Made by a program: the position numbers and the translations under genes
Notes under the pieces: generated by a model
What the model saw: the letters and a program-made list of their open reading frames with translations, nothing else
The model's database searches: none
Told to the model about the DNA's origin: nothing
Assembly (NCBI RefSeq): GCF_900104345.1
Contig: NZ_FNJN01000003.1
Location: 310,001-374,000 of the forward strand
DNA length: 64,000 bases
Direction of reading: 5' to 3'
From: Microbacterium testaceum StLB037
GTDB lineage: Bacteria; Actinomycetota; Actinomycetes; Actinomycetales; Microbacteriaceae
In this document: one piece after another, positions 7,739-15,737 of the stretch
Layout: each line of letters starts with the position of its first letter
Numbering within the stretch: position 1 is the first letter of the stretch

Positions 7739-7840
7739 ATCCGTGGGTGAAGAGGGCCAGCCGCGGCACCGCCTCGACGGGACCCGGCTTCGACGGTGGG
7801 GCCTCGGCATCCCTCCGATGCACATTGCCAGCGTGGCTCG

Positions 7841-8824
7841 CTAGAGCCTGAGCGCGAGGGCGTTCGCGGTCAAGCCCGCGGCGGTGCCACACAGGACGAC
7901 GGTGTCTCCGGGGCCGATCCGCCCCTCGTCGAGACTGGTCGCCAGCATGAACGGCACCGACGACGACACCATGTTGCCGAACTCGGCGACGCGGTCGATG
8001 TACGCGTCCCTCGGGATGCCGATCCGACGCATCGCGATGCTGAGTGCCCTGCTCGCCTGATGCGGCACGACCAGGTCGATCTCGTCGAGACGGAGGTTCA
8101 CTCGTTCGAAGAACCGGGCGAAGAAATCCGGCAGCACAGCCAACATACCGAGGAGTGCCCGCCGCCCGTCCATGGCGAACACGTAGTCGGAGGGGTCGCC
8201 GTCGGCGTAGGACTGGGCCGGGTGCAGCGACAACCCGCCGCGAAGCTCCGTGTCGTGCGCGTGCTCGGGCCACGTCTGCTGCAGGCTACCGAGCACTCCG
8301 GGCGCAGCGGCATCGCTCTCTCCGTCAACTCCACGCGTCAGCACGACAGCGGCGGCCGCATCGGAGAAGAGCTCGAAGCTCTCTCGCTGGCCGGCGTCGA
8401 GGAAGCGGGTCCCGACGTCGCCCGACACGATGAGCACCCGCTCGTAGTCGCCGGCGGCGAGGTACCGCGACGCGATGTCCACCGCCGTGATGAAGCTCGT
8501 GCAGGTCGAATTGACATCGAAGGCGGCGGCGCCGGCGTGAGGGGCGACGCGCTCCATCACGAGCGCCGCCGTGCAGGGGATCGGCTGCACGCCCGCCGCA
8601 CAGGCCGCGATGATGCAGTCGATGTCGTCAGCACGAAGCCCGGCTCGTCGGAGGGCGTCCTCGGCTGCCGCGGCGAGCATGTCGAGCTGCGACATGCCAT
8701 CGGGGATGCGGTGACGTTTCTGTTCTCCGAACGTGACCACCCGATCCGGGAGGTACGTTCCCCATCCCGCCAGCCGGCACGGCCGAAGCTGAGGGCTCCG
8801 TCCGGTAGGTCGATGTTGCGGCAT
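7841..8824 (-). CDS. Ketoacyl-ACP synthase III family enzyme (OleA/FabH-like)
   Basis: A 327-residue thiolase-fold enzyme with a full Cys-His-Asn triad: C108 in NSTCTSF, H255 in PHQAS and N284 in FGNMVSSS. The family joins acyl chains by Claisen condensation (FabH uses acetyl-CoA and malonyl-ACP; OleA uses two acyl-CoAs). The ATG at 8824 is chosen because AGGAGG (8831-8836 on the opposite strand) lies six bases upstream; a longer frame starts with GTG at 8845. It is last in a three-gene run with an MBL hydrolase and an epimerase. FabH for bulk fatty acid synthesis would normally sit with fabD and acpP, so this copy is probably specialised. Confidence 0.87.
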   Translation of the reverse strand: MPQHRPTGRSPQLRPCRLAGWGTYLPDRVVTFGEQKRHRIPDGMSQLDMLAAAAEDALRRAGLRADDIDCIIAACAAGVQPIPCTAALVMERVAPHAGAAAFDVNSTCTSFITAVDIASRYLAAGDYERVLIVSGDVGTRFLDAGQRESFELFSDAAAAVVLTRGVDGESDAAAPGVLGSLQQTWPEHAHDTELRGGLSLHPAQSYADGDPSDYVFAMDGRRALLGMLAVLPDFFARFFERVNLRLDEIDLVVPHQASRALSIAMRRIGIPRDAYIDRVAEFGNMVSSSVPFMLATSLDEGRIGPGDTVVLCGTAAGLTANALALRL

Positions 8825-8841
8825 CCCTGTCCTCCTCATGG

Positions 8842-9603
8842 TCACAGCAGGTTCTGCCCGGTCGGATGGTGATCATGGCTGAAGAGGAGACGCAGGCCGT
8901 CCTGCTCCGCTGACAAGAGCATCCGCGCGGTGTGGCGCTGCCGGGTCATGTCGTGACTGACCAGTCGCGGGAGGCGCCGGATACGGTGCTCGGCGCCGAG
9001 CAGATCGCGCCCCCAGGCGGCGTCTCCGGCGAGGAGCACCTTCTGCTCGACGAGGGCACCGAGGTGACCTCGGGCGTGACCCGGCAGATCGACGAGGAGG
9101 TAGGACCCGTCGCCGAACAGGTCCGCGGTACGCAACCCGTGCGGACCGGACGTGAACACGGGAGAGGGCAGCACCGTCGCCGCTGGGAACCACGTGGGCA
9201 GCAGTCTGCGGAGCAGCCCGTCGCGGAGTCGCGATCGCTCGAGGGTGCGACGCGCCCCGTCGCTGAGGACGAAAGCGGCGTTCGGGAAGAACCGAACGCC
9301 GCCGATGTGGTCCGGGTGCAGGTGGGAGAGGACGACGTGCGTGATCGTGGCGGGGTCGATCTGCTCGGCGATCGTGTCACCCGGTTCGACACGAGGGGGA
9401 AGCATCCTCCGGTACGCCCATGCCCCGAGTCCGGCGCGCCACGGCTGGGGAGCGTAGCCGGTGTCGAAGAGCACGCGCCGAGCGCCCGAGCGGTACAGGA
9501 AAGCTCCGGCCGGGAAGAGACGCCGCTCCCGAGCGGTACCGCGCAGCAACCGGCTCATCTCGTGGGAGGTCGCGCCGCACGCGAAGTACGTGAGCTCAGG
9601 CAC
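8842..9603 (-). CDS. MBL-fold metallo-hydrolase
   Basis: A 253-residue metallo-beta-lactamase fold enzyme. The metal motif H94-L-H96-P-D98-H99 is intact, with further ligands H176 or H180 in PGHARGH, D194 in AGDAAW and a His near residue 244. The layout matches AiiA-like lactonases and related thioesterase or lactone hydrolases. It overlaps the epimerase gene by eight bases and ends just before the ketosynthase gene, so all three are cotranscribed. The substrate is unknown. By context it may open a lactone or thioester made by the synthase, which is speculation. Confidence 0.88.
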   Translation of the reverse strand: MPELTYFACGATSHEMSRLLRGTARERRLFPAGAFLYRSGARRVLFDTGYAPQPWRAGLGAWAYRRMLPPRVEPGDTIAEQIDPATITHVVLSHLHPDHIGGVRFFPNAAFVLSDGARRTLERSRLRDGLLRRLLPTWFPAATVLPSPVFTSGPHGLRTADLFGDGSYLLVDLPGHARGHLGALVEQKVLLAGDAAWGRDLLGAEHRIRRLPRLVSHDMTRQRHTARMLLSAEQDGLRLLFSHDHHPTGQNLL

Positions 9604-10606
9604 GCGTGTAACTCGCGAGACTCTGGTCGAGCGAAGTCTCGGGTCGATAGCCGAGCAGATCCCGAGCGCGCGAGATGTCGAGCGTCTGCGAATGGGCGAT
9701 CGTCGTCACGGTGTACCGGGTGACGGGTGGCTCGGGATGTCCGGGCAGAACTCCGCTCACCGCCTCGAGCAGCGCCGCGACCCGATATGCGACCGCGGTC
9801 GGCACCCGCCGGTACCGCGGCTCGAGCCCGAGCCCCTCGAGCAGTTGTTCGAGCACTGAGCGGAAGGGACGAGGATCCCCGTTGGTGATGTTGAACGCCT
9901 GGCCGTGCACGCCGGGCGCCTCGGCCGCGAGCCGCACGGCCAGAGCGACGTTCTCGACAGCGGTGAGATCGACAAGGGTTCGGCCGCCGCGCATCAGAGG
10001 AATGCCGAACCGCTCGCGCACGCGGAGGATCCGGGGGACGAGGCTGGGGTCGCCGTGACCGATGATTCCGCGAGGTCGGAGGATGACGATCTCCGGCGCC
10101 GACCCCTCCGCGGCCGCGCGTTGCAGAAGGGCTTCCGCCTCGAGCTTCGACCGGATGTAACCATTCATCGGGTGCCGCGGATCGACGTCGCCCTCGCGGA
10201 TGCCGATCCGGTCGCGGGGGGCGGCATAGATTCCCGGGGACGAGATGTGGACGAGCCGGCGTGCTCCGGCGCGTCGCGCGAACTCCAGCGCTCGCGCGGT
10301 GCCGGTCACGTTGGCGTGCTCGAACTCGGCCCAGCGACCCCACGGCGAGGACAGCGCCGCGCAGTGCACGATCACGTCCACCGTCCGGCCGAGGTCGACC
10401 CGCGCGAGCTCGTCGAGGTCGCCGACCAAGGTCTGCCCCGCGGGCAGAGCGGCCGCGTTCCGACCCGACGCGATCACGTCGTACCCGTGGGCGCGCAAGT
10501 CGCGGACGACGTACCCGCCCAGGAACCCGCTCGCGCCGGTAACGAGCGCCGTTTCCCCGCGGGGCGCGACGCCGGGAGTGCCGCCCTCTGTTGCCCGTTC
10601 CCTCAT
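9596..10606 (-). CDS. NAD-dependent epimerase/dehydratase (3-beta-HSD/OleD-like)
   Basis: A 336-residue extended SDR. The Rossmann motif TGASGFLGG is near residues 23-31, the substrate-side Ser is in HISSPG, and the Y-x-x-x-K pair is in MNGYIRSK. The closing 'RARDLLGYRPETSLDQSL' segment is typical of 3-beta-hydroxysteroid dehydrogenase-like and OleD-like reductases. The start at 10606 is preferred over 10654 because the longer form would run into the divergent glycosyltransferase gene. It leads the run with the MBL hydrolase and ketosynthase. Reduction of a beta-keto acyl product is plausible by analogy with OleD; the actual substrate is unknown. Confidence 0.87.
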   Translation of the reverse strand: MRERATEGGTPGVAPRGETALVTGASGFLGGYVVRDLRAHGYDVIASGRNAAALPAGQTLVGDLDELARVDLGRTVDVIVHCAALSSPWGRWAEFEHANVTGTARALEFARRAGARRLVHISSPGIYAAPRDRIGIREGDVDPRHPMNGYIRSKLEAEALLQRAAAEGSAPEIVILRPRGIIGHGDPSLVPRILRVRERFGIPLMRGGRTLVDLTAVENVALAVRLAAEAPGVHGQAFNITNGDPRPFRSVLEQLLEGLGLEPRYRRVPTAVAYRVAALLEAVSGVLPGHPEPPVTRYTVTTIAHSQTLDISRARDLLGYRPETSLDQSLASYTRA

Positions 10607-10633
10607 CCGGCAGAGTCTAGAGCCGCCGGTCTC

Positions 10634-10639
10634 TATGCT
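10634..10639 (+). promoter_or_regulatory. -10 box TATGCT, decides the glycosyltransferase start
   Basis: TATGCT lies seven bases before the ATG at 10647 and overlaps the alternative ATG at 10635, so the leaderless start is 10647. Confidence 0.55.
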
Positions 10640-10646
10640 TCGGGAT

Positions 10647-11843
10647 ATGCGCATCGCCTTGGTGACGGACTACTACCTGCCCACGCTCGGCGGCGTGCAG
10701 ACCGCGGTCAAGTCGCTCCGCGAAGCGCTTACCCGAGCCGGGCACGAGGTGGCGGTGTTCTGCCCCCTGGCTCAGCCGAGTGCTGATCCGTCGATCGTCG
10801 CGCTGTCCACCTCCCGGGCGTTTCGTCCCGACGGCTATCCGTTCACCTGGCCACCGCGTGACGCAGCGGCGCTGATGCGTCGAGAGTTCGTCGAGCGCCG
10901 GATCGACGTGGTGCACACGCATTCCGAGATGTTCGCCGCCCTCGCGGGAGTGCGTGCGGCGCGCGATCTAGGTCTCCCGATCGTTCACACCATGCACGGA
11001 AGGGTGGACGTGTACACGACGAGTGTCCTTCCTCTTCCCCGCGTCACCGTTCCCCTGCTGGCCGCCCTGCACGCCCGCCACATCAGCCACCGCGGCCTGC
11101 GCCTGCGCCCCGACTCCCCCTATACCGCCACCCCGGCGGCAAGGAGCATGTGGCGACTCATGCTCGCTCAGTCCCGCGCGAGCGACCACGTGATCGTCCC
11201 GTCGACGCATTTCGCCCGCAAGCTCACCCAGCAGGGGGTTCAGACGCCCATCTCGGTCGTGCCGAACGGGCTTGAACCGAGCGTGCTCGACCGCATCGGC
11301 GCACCACTCGAGCGTCGACTCTCCCCCGGGGAGACCCTCCGTCTCGTGTGGGTCGGGCGACTGTCGCCGGAGAAACGTCCCGCGGTGCTCGCCGACGCCG
11401 CGCGCACCTTCGCGCGCGACGTCGCGGTGGACGTCTACGGCGACGGTCTCTCGCGGCGGTCGATCGAGAGAAGGGGTACCCGGCTGGCCCTGCACGGGTC
11501 GGTTTCCCAGCAGGAGGTGCTCCATGCGATGCGGGCGAGCCACCTGCTGGTGTCGAGCTCGTACGACTTCGACAACCAGCCCATGGTGATGCTCGAGGCA
11601 GCGGCATCCGGTCTTCCCGTGCTGTTCTGCGACCCGGATCTCGGCGAGGTGGTGCCGCCGGGCGGTGGCTTCCTCACCGATACACCGGATGCCGCGGGGA
11701 TCAGCGCTCTCGTGGCGAAAATCCGGAGGGAACCCCACATGATCACGGCGGCAAGCGCGGCCATGATCCGGGGACGCGCTCAGATCGAGCAACGGGTCGA
11801 CCCGATCATCGCGGTCTACGAATCCGCGATGAGCACCTGCTGA
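10647..11843 (+). CDS. GT4-family glycosyltransferase
   Basis: A 398-residue GT-B glycosyltransferase. The N-terminal domain opens with the GT4 pattern DYYLPTLGGVQ; the C-terminal donor domain has VVPNGLEPS, VWVGRLSPEKRP and the E-x7-E-like stretch 'MVMLEAAASGLPVLFC'. GT4 enzymes with this layout (PimB/MgtA type) often transfer mannose or glucose to lipids in actinobacteria. The gene is divergent from the epimerase operon, with only 40 bases between starts. A role in making a glycolipid from the neighbouring lipid product is inferred from context. It is the last gene before the CAT tRNA. Confidence 0.88.
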   Translation: MRIALVTDYYLPTLGGVQTAVKSLREALTRAGHEVAVFCPLAQPSADPSIVALSTSRAFRPDGYPFTWPPRDAAALMRREFVERRIDVVHTHSEMFAALAGVRAARDLGLPIVHTMHGRVDVYTTSVLPLPRVTVPLLAALHARHISHRGLRLRPDSPYTATPAARSMWRLMLAQSRASDHVIVPSTHFARKLTQQGVQTPISVVPNGLEPSVLDRIGAPLERRLSPGETLRLVWVGRLSPEKRPAVLADAARTFARDVAVDVYGDGLSRRSIERRGTRLALHGSVSQQEVLHAMRASHLLVSSSYDFDNQPMVMLEAAASGLPVLFCDPDLGEVVPPGGGFLTDTPDAAGISALVAKIRREPHMITAASAAMIRGRAQIEQRVDPIIAVYESAMSTC

Positions 11844-11968
11844 TCCGGCCGCGAAGCGACGGGAGCGTCGAACGGGCCTCGCGCTCGCTCCGCCGGTCCT
11901 GCGAGGCCGGTGGGGGCTGCGCGGGTCCAGCGACGGCGAGCACGGCGGCGCCGCGTGCCCGTCTGTTG

Positions 11969-12042
11969 TAGGGCGGGTGGGACTTGAACCCACGATCGTC
12001 GGGTTATGAGCCCGCTGCCTTCACCAGCTTGGCCACCGCCCC
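11969..12042 (-). tRNA. tRNA with CAT anticodon (Met or Ile2)
   Basis: 74 bases fold as a cloverleaf: acceptor GGGGCGG with CCGCCCT (one G-U pair), anticodon loop CTCATAA, and T-arm GTGGG-TTCAAGT-CCCAC. CCA is not encoded. The CAT anticodon fits elongator Met or, if modified to lysidine, Ile for AUA; the initiator-type stem of three G-C pairs is not clear. I cannot decide between these without a model search. It lies between the glycosyltransferase gene and the effector operon. Confidence 0.85.
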
Positions 12043-12070
12043 CAGCGACATCGAGCCTACCGGCATCCGG

Positions 12071-12079
12071 TTATCCACA
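12071..12079 (+). other. Isolated consensus DnaA box
   Basis: TTATCCACA matches the DnaA box exactly, in the gap between the tRNA and the effector operon. No second box or AT-rich element is nearby, so this is not an origin. It may be chance or a DnaA titration or control site. Confidence 0.3.
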
Positions 12080-12117
12080 ATCCGTACGGGGCCGTGCGTG
12101 GCCGCGAGGGCTTTCGC

Positions 12118-12123
12118 TATGGT
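12118..12123 (+). promoter_or_regulatory. Possible -10 box of the effector operon
   Basis: TATGGT is the best -10 match before the WXG-like gene at 12154. A clear -35 is not seen. The leader would be about 25 bases and holds a GGGGG stretch close to the GTG start. Confidence 0.35.
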
Positions 12124-12153
12124 GTTGGAAAAGCTGACACGAGCGGGGGCCAC

Positions 12154-12468
12154 GTGGCGGGAAGAACGCACATCATCATGGACACCGACGTCCTGGCGGA
12201 ACAGGCGTCGACACTGGGACGCGTGAGCGATTCCCTGGATGCCGCGGCTGCCGCCGCCGGCGCACCACTTCCCGGGTCGGCGTTCGGCGTCCTGGCGTCG
12301 GGAATCGTCGTGGGAGCCGCGAACGGCCTCGCGAGCAACACCGCGCAACTGCTGTCGAGCGCGCGTGAACTCGTCGCCACGATGCAGAAGGGCGTCCAGG
12401 TCGCGCGCGAATCCTTCGACGACGTCGAAGAGCAGGCCGTCGCGGTCATGCAGGAGTTCGAGTCGTGA
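12154..12468 (+). CDS. Small helical WXG100/EspC-like protein
   Basis: A 104-residue, almost fully helical protein without a signal peptide or cysteine. Its start 'MDTDVLAEQASTLGRVSDSLD' followed by an Ala-rich turn and a second long helix ending in an acidic tail resembles EspC/DUF2580-type type VII secretion partners, although the WXG motif itself is absent. GTG at 12154 is used; ATG at 12178 is an alternative. Its stop overlaps the start of the effector gene (ATGA-type coupling), as expected for a partner that forms a helical complex with the effector N-terminus. No secretion machinery genes are in the window, so the assignment rests on size, shape and context. Confidence 0.7.
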   Translation: MAGRTHIIMDTDVLAEQASTLGRVSDSLDAAAAAAGAPLPGSAFGVLASGIVVGAANGLASNTAQLLSSARELVATMQKGVQVARESFDDVEEQAVAVMQEFES

Positions 12469-14054
12469 GCGGCGCTGCCGCCGTCGCTGCCCAGTTGCGC
12501 AGCGAGTCGTGGGCTGCGGGCGCATCTCGATCTTCGGGCGGGGGTTGCGATGGCATCCCCGGGTTCGTCGGCTGGTTGATCACCTACGTTCAGCCGCTGC
12601 CCCAGTGGATGGACGAGTTGCAGGGCGACCCGGGCGCCGTCGCGATGCGGTCGTCGGAATGGCGCACGGTCGAGTCGTCGGTGTCGGAGTTGACGCTCGA
12701 CCTCGCGTCCGCCGCGCGGGCTCTCGACGACCTCGATGGCCGAACGGTGCGCGCCCTGCGCCAGCGGTACGAAGACGTCTCGCGGGTGTTGACGGACGTG
12801 CAGGACTGGGCGGGTGCCGCATCGTCCGCGCTGGCCCTCGCGTCGACTCTCGTCACCGCCTGCCGCGACGCGATCTGCGGCCTGCTGAACGCCCTGGCGC
12901 GTTTGGCGGACTCGCTGACCAGCTTCACCCTGAACCCATTCGACAAGCTCGACGCCATCCGTGAATTCGCGGACGCGGCGTGGGACATCATCGTCTTGGC
13001 GCGGGACCTGATCGAACAGCTCCTCACGGCGCTCGGGCAGCTCGCCGGGCTCCTCGCGGAACTCGCGCCCATTGTTGAGCGCGGAGTCGAGGTCCTGGTG
13101 GACCTCATGGCCCGAATGCTCCCCGGGATCGCTAATGCGCTCGGTGGCGGACCATTCGGTTACATGCTGGCGGGAGGCGTTGCTGACCCGCTGCGAGCCG
13201 ATCCACGAGTCAGCGAACTTGACCCGAGTAAGGCAGCGAATTCGTCCGCTTACGACGAGCTCATGGAGAGCGGGGAAATCGCTTCGCCAGCCGACCTCAT
13301 CAAGCGTAATCGCATCATCGATGCCATAAGCGGTGATTCTCAGACAGCGATTAGTGTCAGCACCGTCCGTCGACCGGACGGCTCAACTTATACGCTCGTT
13401 AATCTTCCCTCCACCCAGGACTGGGGGGCCCTCAAAGGCTTCATGGGGAAGGACTTCGCGGACACCTACCGCGATGCACCGCCTCTCAATGATCTTGACA
13501 GCAACATTGCGCTGATGCTGATGGACAACCCCGTGTTGCGAACTCAGTACGAGCGAGCGGTGAAGCAAGCATTGGAAGATGCTGGAGTCGCGCCTGGGTC
13601 AGATGTCGTGTGGTCCGGTTTCAGCCAAGGTGGGATCATGGCTGGCAACCTCGCTGCGGACAGTAGCTTGCCGTATAACACGGTCGGCGTTGTAACCAAT
13701 GGTGCTCCCGTCGATGGGTTTGACATCCCGGACCACATTCCCGTCTTGCAGGTGGAGCACGCCTCGGACCCTGTGCCGATGTTGGACGGACGAACGCCTG
13801 AAGTAAGACAGCCTCGAATGTACGGCGGTCCGCGCGGCCCGCTTGCGACTGGCCCAGGCGAGGTGCCGCCGAACAAGGATTGGATCCAGCTGCCCAATCC
13901 GGGCGGTTCACTGGACCCGACCAAAACCCACAGTGCAGTCACGTACGAAAGTGACTTTTCGGGCTATGTCCGTGATGGCGGTCAGTTCAAGAATGACTGG
14001 AGTTTCCTCGACGGGAGCGTTGAGGACGTTTACGTGGCGAGAACGGGAGAGTGA
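12465..14054 (+). CDS. Putative type VII secreted effector with C-terminal alpha/beta-hydrolase (lipase-like) domain
   Basis: A 529-residue protein in two parts. Residues 1-225 are helical, with Trp-rich and amphipathic stretches and no signal peptide, like the leader region of WXG/LXG-type polymorphic toxins. Residues about 255-525 form an alpha/beta-hydrolase: nucleophile elbow G385-F-S387-Q-G-G, acid D435 in ASDPVP and H489 in KTHSAV. The hydrolase part has clearly lower G+C and different codon use than the helical part, as is usual for exchangeable toxin domains. It is coupled to small helical partner genes on both sides and followed by five lipoproteins. A secreted lipase or esterase toxin is inferred; a housekeeping exported esterase is the alternative. 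Confidence 0.75.
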   Translation: MSGAAAVAAQLRSESWAAGASRSSGGGCDGIPGFVGWLITYVQPLPQWMDELQGDPGAVAMRSSEWRTVESSVSELTLDLASAARALDDLDGRTVRALRQRYEDVSRVLTDVQDWAGAASSALALASTLVTACRDAICGLLNALARLADSLTSFTLNPFDKLDAIREFADAAWDIIVLARDLIEQLLTALGQLAGLLAELAPIVERGVEVLVDLMARMLPGIANALGGGPFGYMLAGGVADPLRADPRVSELDPSKAANSSAYDELMESGEIASPADLIKRNRIIDAISGDSQTAISVSTVRRPDGSTYTLVNLPSTQDWGALKGFMGKDFADTYRDAPPLNDLDSNIALMLMDNPVLRTQYERAVKQALEDAGVAPGSDVVWSGFSQGGIMAGNLAADSSLPYNTVGVVTNGAPVDGFDIPDHIPVLQVEHASDPVPMLDGRTPEVRQPRMYGGPRGPLATGPGEVPPNKDWIQLPNPGGSLDPTKTHSAVTYESDFSGYVRDGGQFKNDWSFLDGSVEDVYVARTGE

Positions 14055-14056
14055 CG

Positions 14057-14428
14057 ATGAATCAGGATTTAGAAGCGCGGGTCGAGGCCGCGCTCGCGAG
14101 GATAGACGCACAGGTGGAGGGCTCCCGTTCTGCAAGAGCAGCTCTCGAAGCACGTATCGACGACATCAGGCGGGTGCGCGTGTCCGTTAGGAGCGCAAGG
14201 GGCGAATGTGAGGTCACCGCGTCGGCTGACGGGGCTGTGCTCGAAATTGCATTCGCTCGAGAAATAGAGTTAAGCGCGAGTTTCGAGTCGCTCCTAGTTC
14301 GCACCATTGCACAAGCGCAAGAAAAAGCCCGTGAGGAGGCCGCGCTCATAGCCGCGCCGGTGCTTGGGGAATCGTCACCATTCGTCGTGCAATTGCACAC
14401 CACTCACGAAAACAGAGGCGCACGATGA
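14057..14428 (+). CDS. YbaB/EspL-like small protein
   Basis: A 123-residue protein: a long N-terminal helix (about residues 1-38), a small beta-sheet with the 'CEVTASADGAVLEIAF' segment, and a C-terminal helix rich in Ala and Glu. This helix-sheet-helix plan and the beta motif match the YbaB/EbfC fold, which in mycobacterial ESX loci is represented by EspL. ATG at 14057 follows a GGGAG site inside the end of the effector gene, seven bases away. It overlaps the next gene by ATGA. A chaperone-like role in effector stability is inferred from EspL. G+C is low here, as in the toxin domain. Confidence 0.65.
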   Translation: MNQDLEARVEAALARIDAQVEGSRSARAALEARIDDIRRVRVSVRSARGECEVTASADGAVLEIAFAREIELSASFESLLVRTIAQAQEKAREEAALIAAPVLGESSPFVVQLHTTHENRGAR

Positions 14429-14718
14429 CGCCGAGATTGGACGTCCGCGTCGGGGACCTTACCGATCAAGCCATGCGATTAAAAGCGCAGGCGACAGAAT
14501 TGGATGGCACTGTGGCTGATCTCGAGAGAGCTATCGCGTCGCTTCGAGCAACCACAGATGGAGAAGCTTCTGTTGCCGCGATCACGTCAAGTCAAGAAGC
14601 CTCGGCTGAGGCCACTCGTCGTATCAACCGGTTACGCCGAAATGCAGACACGCTCATCAAGCTTGCTGATGTGTATGACAACTGTGACCTGGCAGCTGCG
14701 CGGGCGTTGGGATCATGA
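14425..14718 (+). CDS. Second small helical WXG100-like protein
   Basis: A 97-residue protein predicted as a helical hairpin: helix at about 10-43, a turn at TTDGEAS, and a helix at about 50-85, with no signal peptide. Its start 'PRLDVRVGDLTDQAMRL' resembles DUF2580/EspC-type partners of type VII substrates. It overlaps the preceding gene and the first lipoprotein gene by ATGA, so the effector, its partners and the lipoprotein are made from one coupled message. No WXG motif is present. A fragment resembling its last 12 codons recurs before the third lipoprotein gene. Confidence 0.65.
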   Translation: MTPRLDVRVGDLTDQAMRLKAQATELDGTVADLERAIASLRATTDGEASVAAITSSQEASAEATRRINRLRRNADTLIKLADVYDNCDLAAARALGS

Positions 14719-15170
14719 TGGGTACCTTCATGCGTGCCGCCGGGCTGGCGGTAGCGGGGCTTCTCCTCGCTGCGGCACTCGGCGGTTGTGCGATAGGTGG
14801 ACCAACGGGGCAAGATCGTGCCGATGAGCTCGCGAATCAGCTGGAGAATTCGGGGCTCGGCGTGCGCAGCGCGAAGGCAATCTTTCAATCCTCTTTCTCG
14901 GGCGATCTTTCCGTGACGGTTGTTCTCAGTCCCGACGTCGTGCAGCCTGGCTACACGGTCACAGCGGAGACTCTCGGTCCGGTCTTGGGAATCGTTTCGC
15001 GAAGCGCCGAAGAGATGAATGTGGGCGGAGTTGTTTTTTACGCGGAAGATGAGCAAGGAATAGACGTCTCGATGGTGCGGGCGACGGAGGACCTCGGCAT
15101 CGCTGAGGCCCTCGACGGAAGTGCACTCCTCCTCACTCCCGAGCGCCTCGAGACGCTTTCCAGAAAGTGA
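14715..15170 (+). CDS. Lipoprotein paralogue 1, putative immunity protein
   Basis: A 151-residue lipoprotein. The signal peptide ends in the lipobox L-G-G-C25. After the cysteine comes 'AIGGPTGQDRADELANQLE', then an alpha-beta domain of about 110 residues with FSGDLSVTVVL, LGPVLGIVSRSAEEMNVGG and a closing LGIAEALDG segment. It is the founder-like member of five tandem paralogues and nearly matches paralogue 3. The start overlaps the stop of the WXG-like gene. Its place directly behind a secreted lipase-like effector, on the outer face of the membrane, fits an immunity role as known for lipoprotein TilA with the lipase toxin TslA of Staphylococcus aureus; this is inference. Confidence 0.75.
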   Translation: MMGTFMRAAGLAVAGLLLAAALGGCAIGGPTGQDRADELANQLENSGLGVRSAKAIFQSSFSGDLSVTVVLSPDVVQPGYTVTAETLGPVLGIVSRSAEEMNVGGVVFYAEDEQGIDVSMVRATEDLGIAEALDGSALLLTPERLETLSRK

Positions 15171-15616
15171 TCCGTCCTCTTCGTGCAGGACTGTCGGTCC
15201 TGGCTGTTGCGCTCTTGCTCGGGCTGACCGCCTGCTTAGGCGGGCCCAGTGCCGGCGACAAGGACGCGCGACTGACAGCGGCGCTCGAATCCGCGGGCAG
15301 CGGTGTCGTGGGCGCGAGAGTGGTTACGACTCCCTCTGCCGCGGGCGGGTTGACCGTCACAGTGAAGCTCTCCTCCGATGGTTTGGAGCCGGGCGGCCGC
15401 GAGGTCGCCGCCGCGACCCTGACACGCCTCCTTGCGCTCACGGCAGACAACGCTGCAGACATGAAAGTGACAAGTCTGTATCTCTACGCGGATGACGAAT
15501 TTGGGAAAGACCTGTCGTTCCGAGATGCCGCGACCGAGCTAGGGCTTGAGAAGTCCCTCAATGGCGATTCGCTGACGCTTGTAGCGGAGCAATGGACCTC
15601 TTACGCCGGGAAGTGA
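15167..15616 (+). CDS. Lipoprotein paralogue 2, diverged
   Basis: A 149-residue lipoprotein with lipobox L-T-A-C23. It shares the overall plan of the array (short Gly-rich linker, helix, two beta segments such as LTVTVKLSSD, a helix with LTRLLALTADNAADM, and a closing FRDAATELGLEKSLNG segment) but lacks the GPTGQ-RAD motif and is the most diverged copy. The GTG start overlaps the stop of paralogue 1 as GTGA, so the two are coupled. It may protect against a different toxin variant, or help paralogue 1; both are guesses from the array layout. Confidence 0.72.
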   Translation: MIRPLRAGLSVLAVALLLGLTACLGGPSAGDKDARLTAALESAGSGVVGARVVTTPSAAGGLTVTVKLSSDGLEPGGREVAAATLTRLLALTADNAADMKVTSLYLYADDEFGKDLSFRDAATELGLEKSLNGDSLTLVAEQWTSYAGK

Positions 15617-15737
15617 CCGAGGACGTTCCGACTCCTTTCGTCACGGGTTCGATGCAATTCGAACGTGTGCCTGGAGTAGTGACCAGTCCTACCTCGCTCA
15701 AGCGTAACGCGGCAGTCCGTCGGGCGATGGGGTCACG
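15617..15737 (+). other. Gap with a possible remnant of a duplicated partner gene
   Basis: Just before paralogue 3 the sequence reads in frame as A-A-V-R-R-A-M-G-S, similar to the last residues A-A-A-R-A-L-G-S of the WXG-like protein that precedes paralogue 1. This suggests that paralogue 3 was copied together with the end of its upstream gene. The match is short and no other function is seen in these 121 bases. Confidence 0.35.

Noticed and set aside
7841..8824. Housekeeping FabH
   Set aside because: No fabD, acpP or fabF neighbours, and the operon partners fit a specialised lipid pathway better, though the sequence alone cannot exclude it.
12071..12079. Replication origin at the DnaA box
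   Set aside because: Only one box, no AT-rich region and no dnaA or dnaN nearby. Another box-like TTGTCCACA at 33588 is inside uppS.
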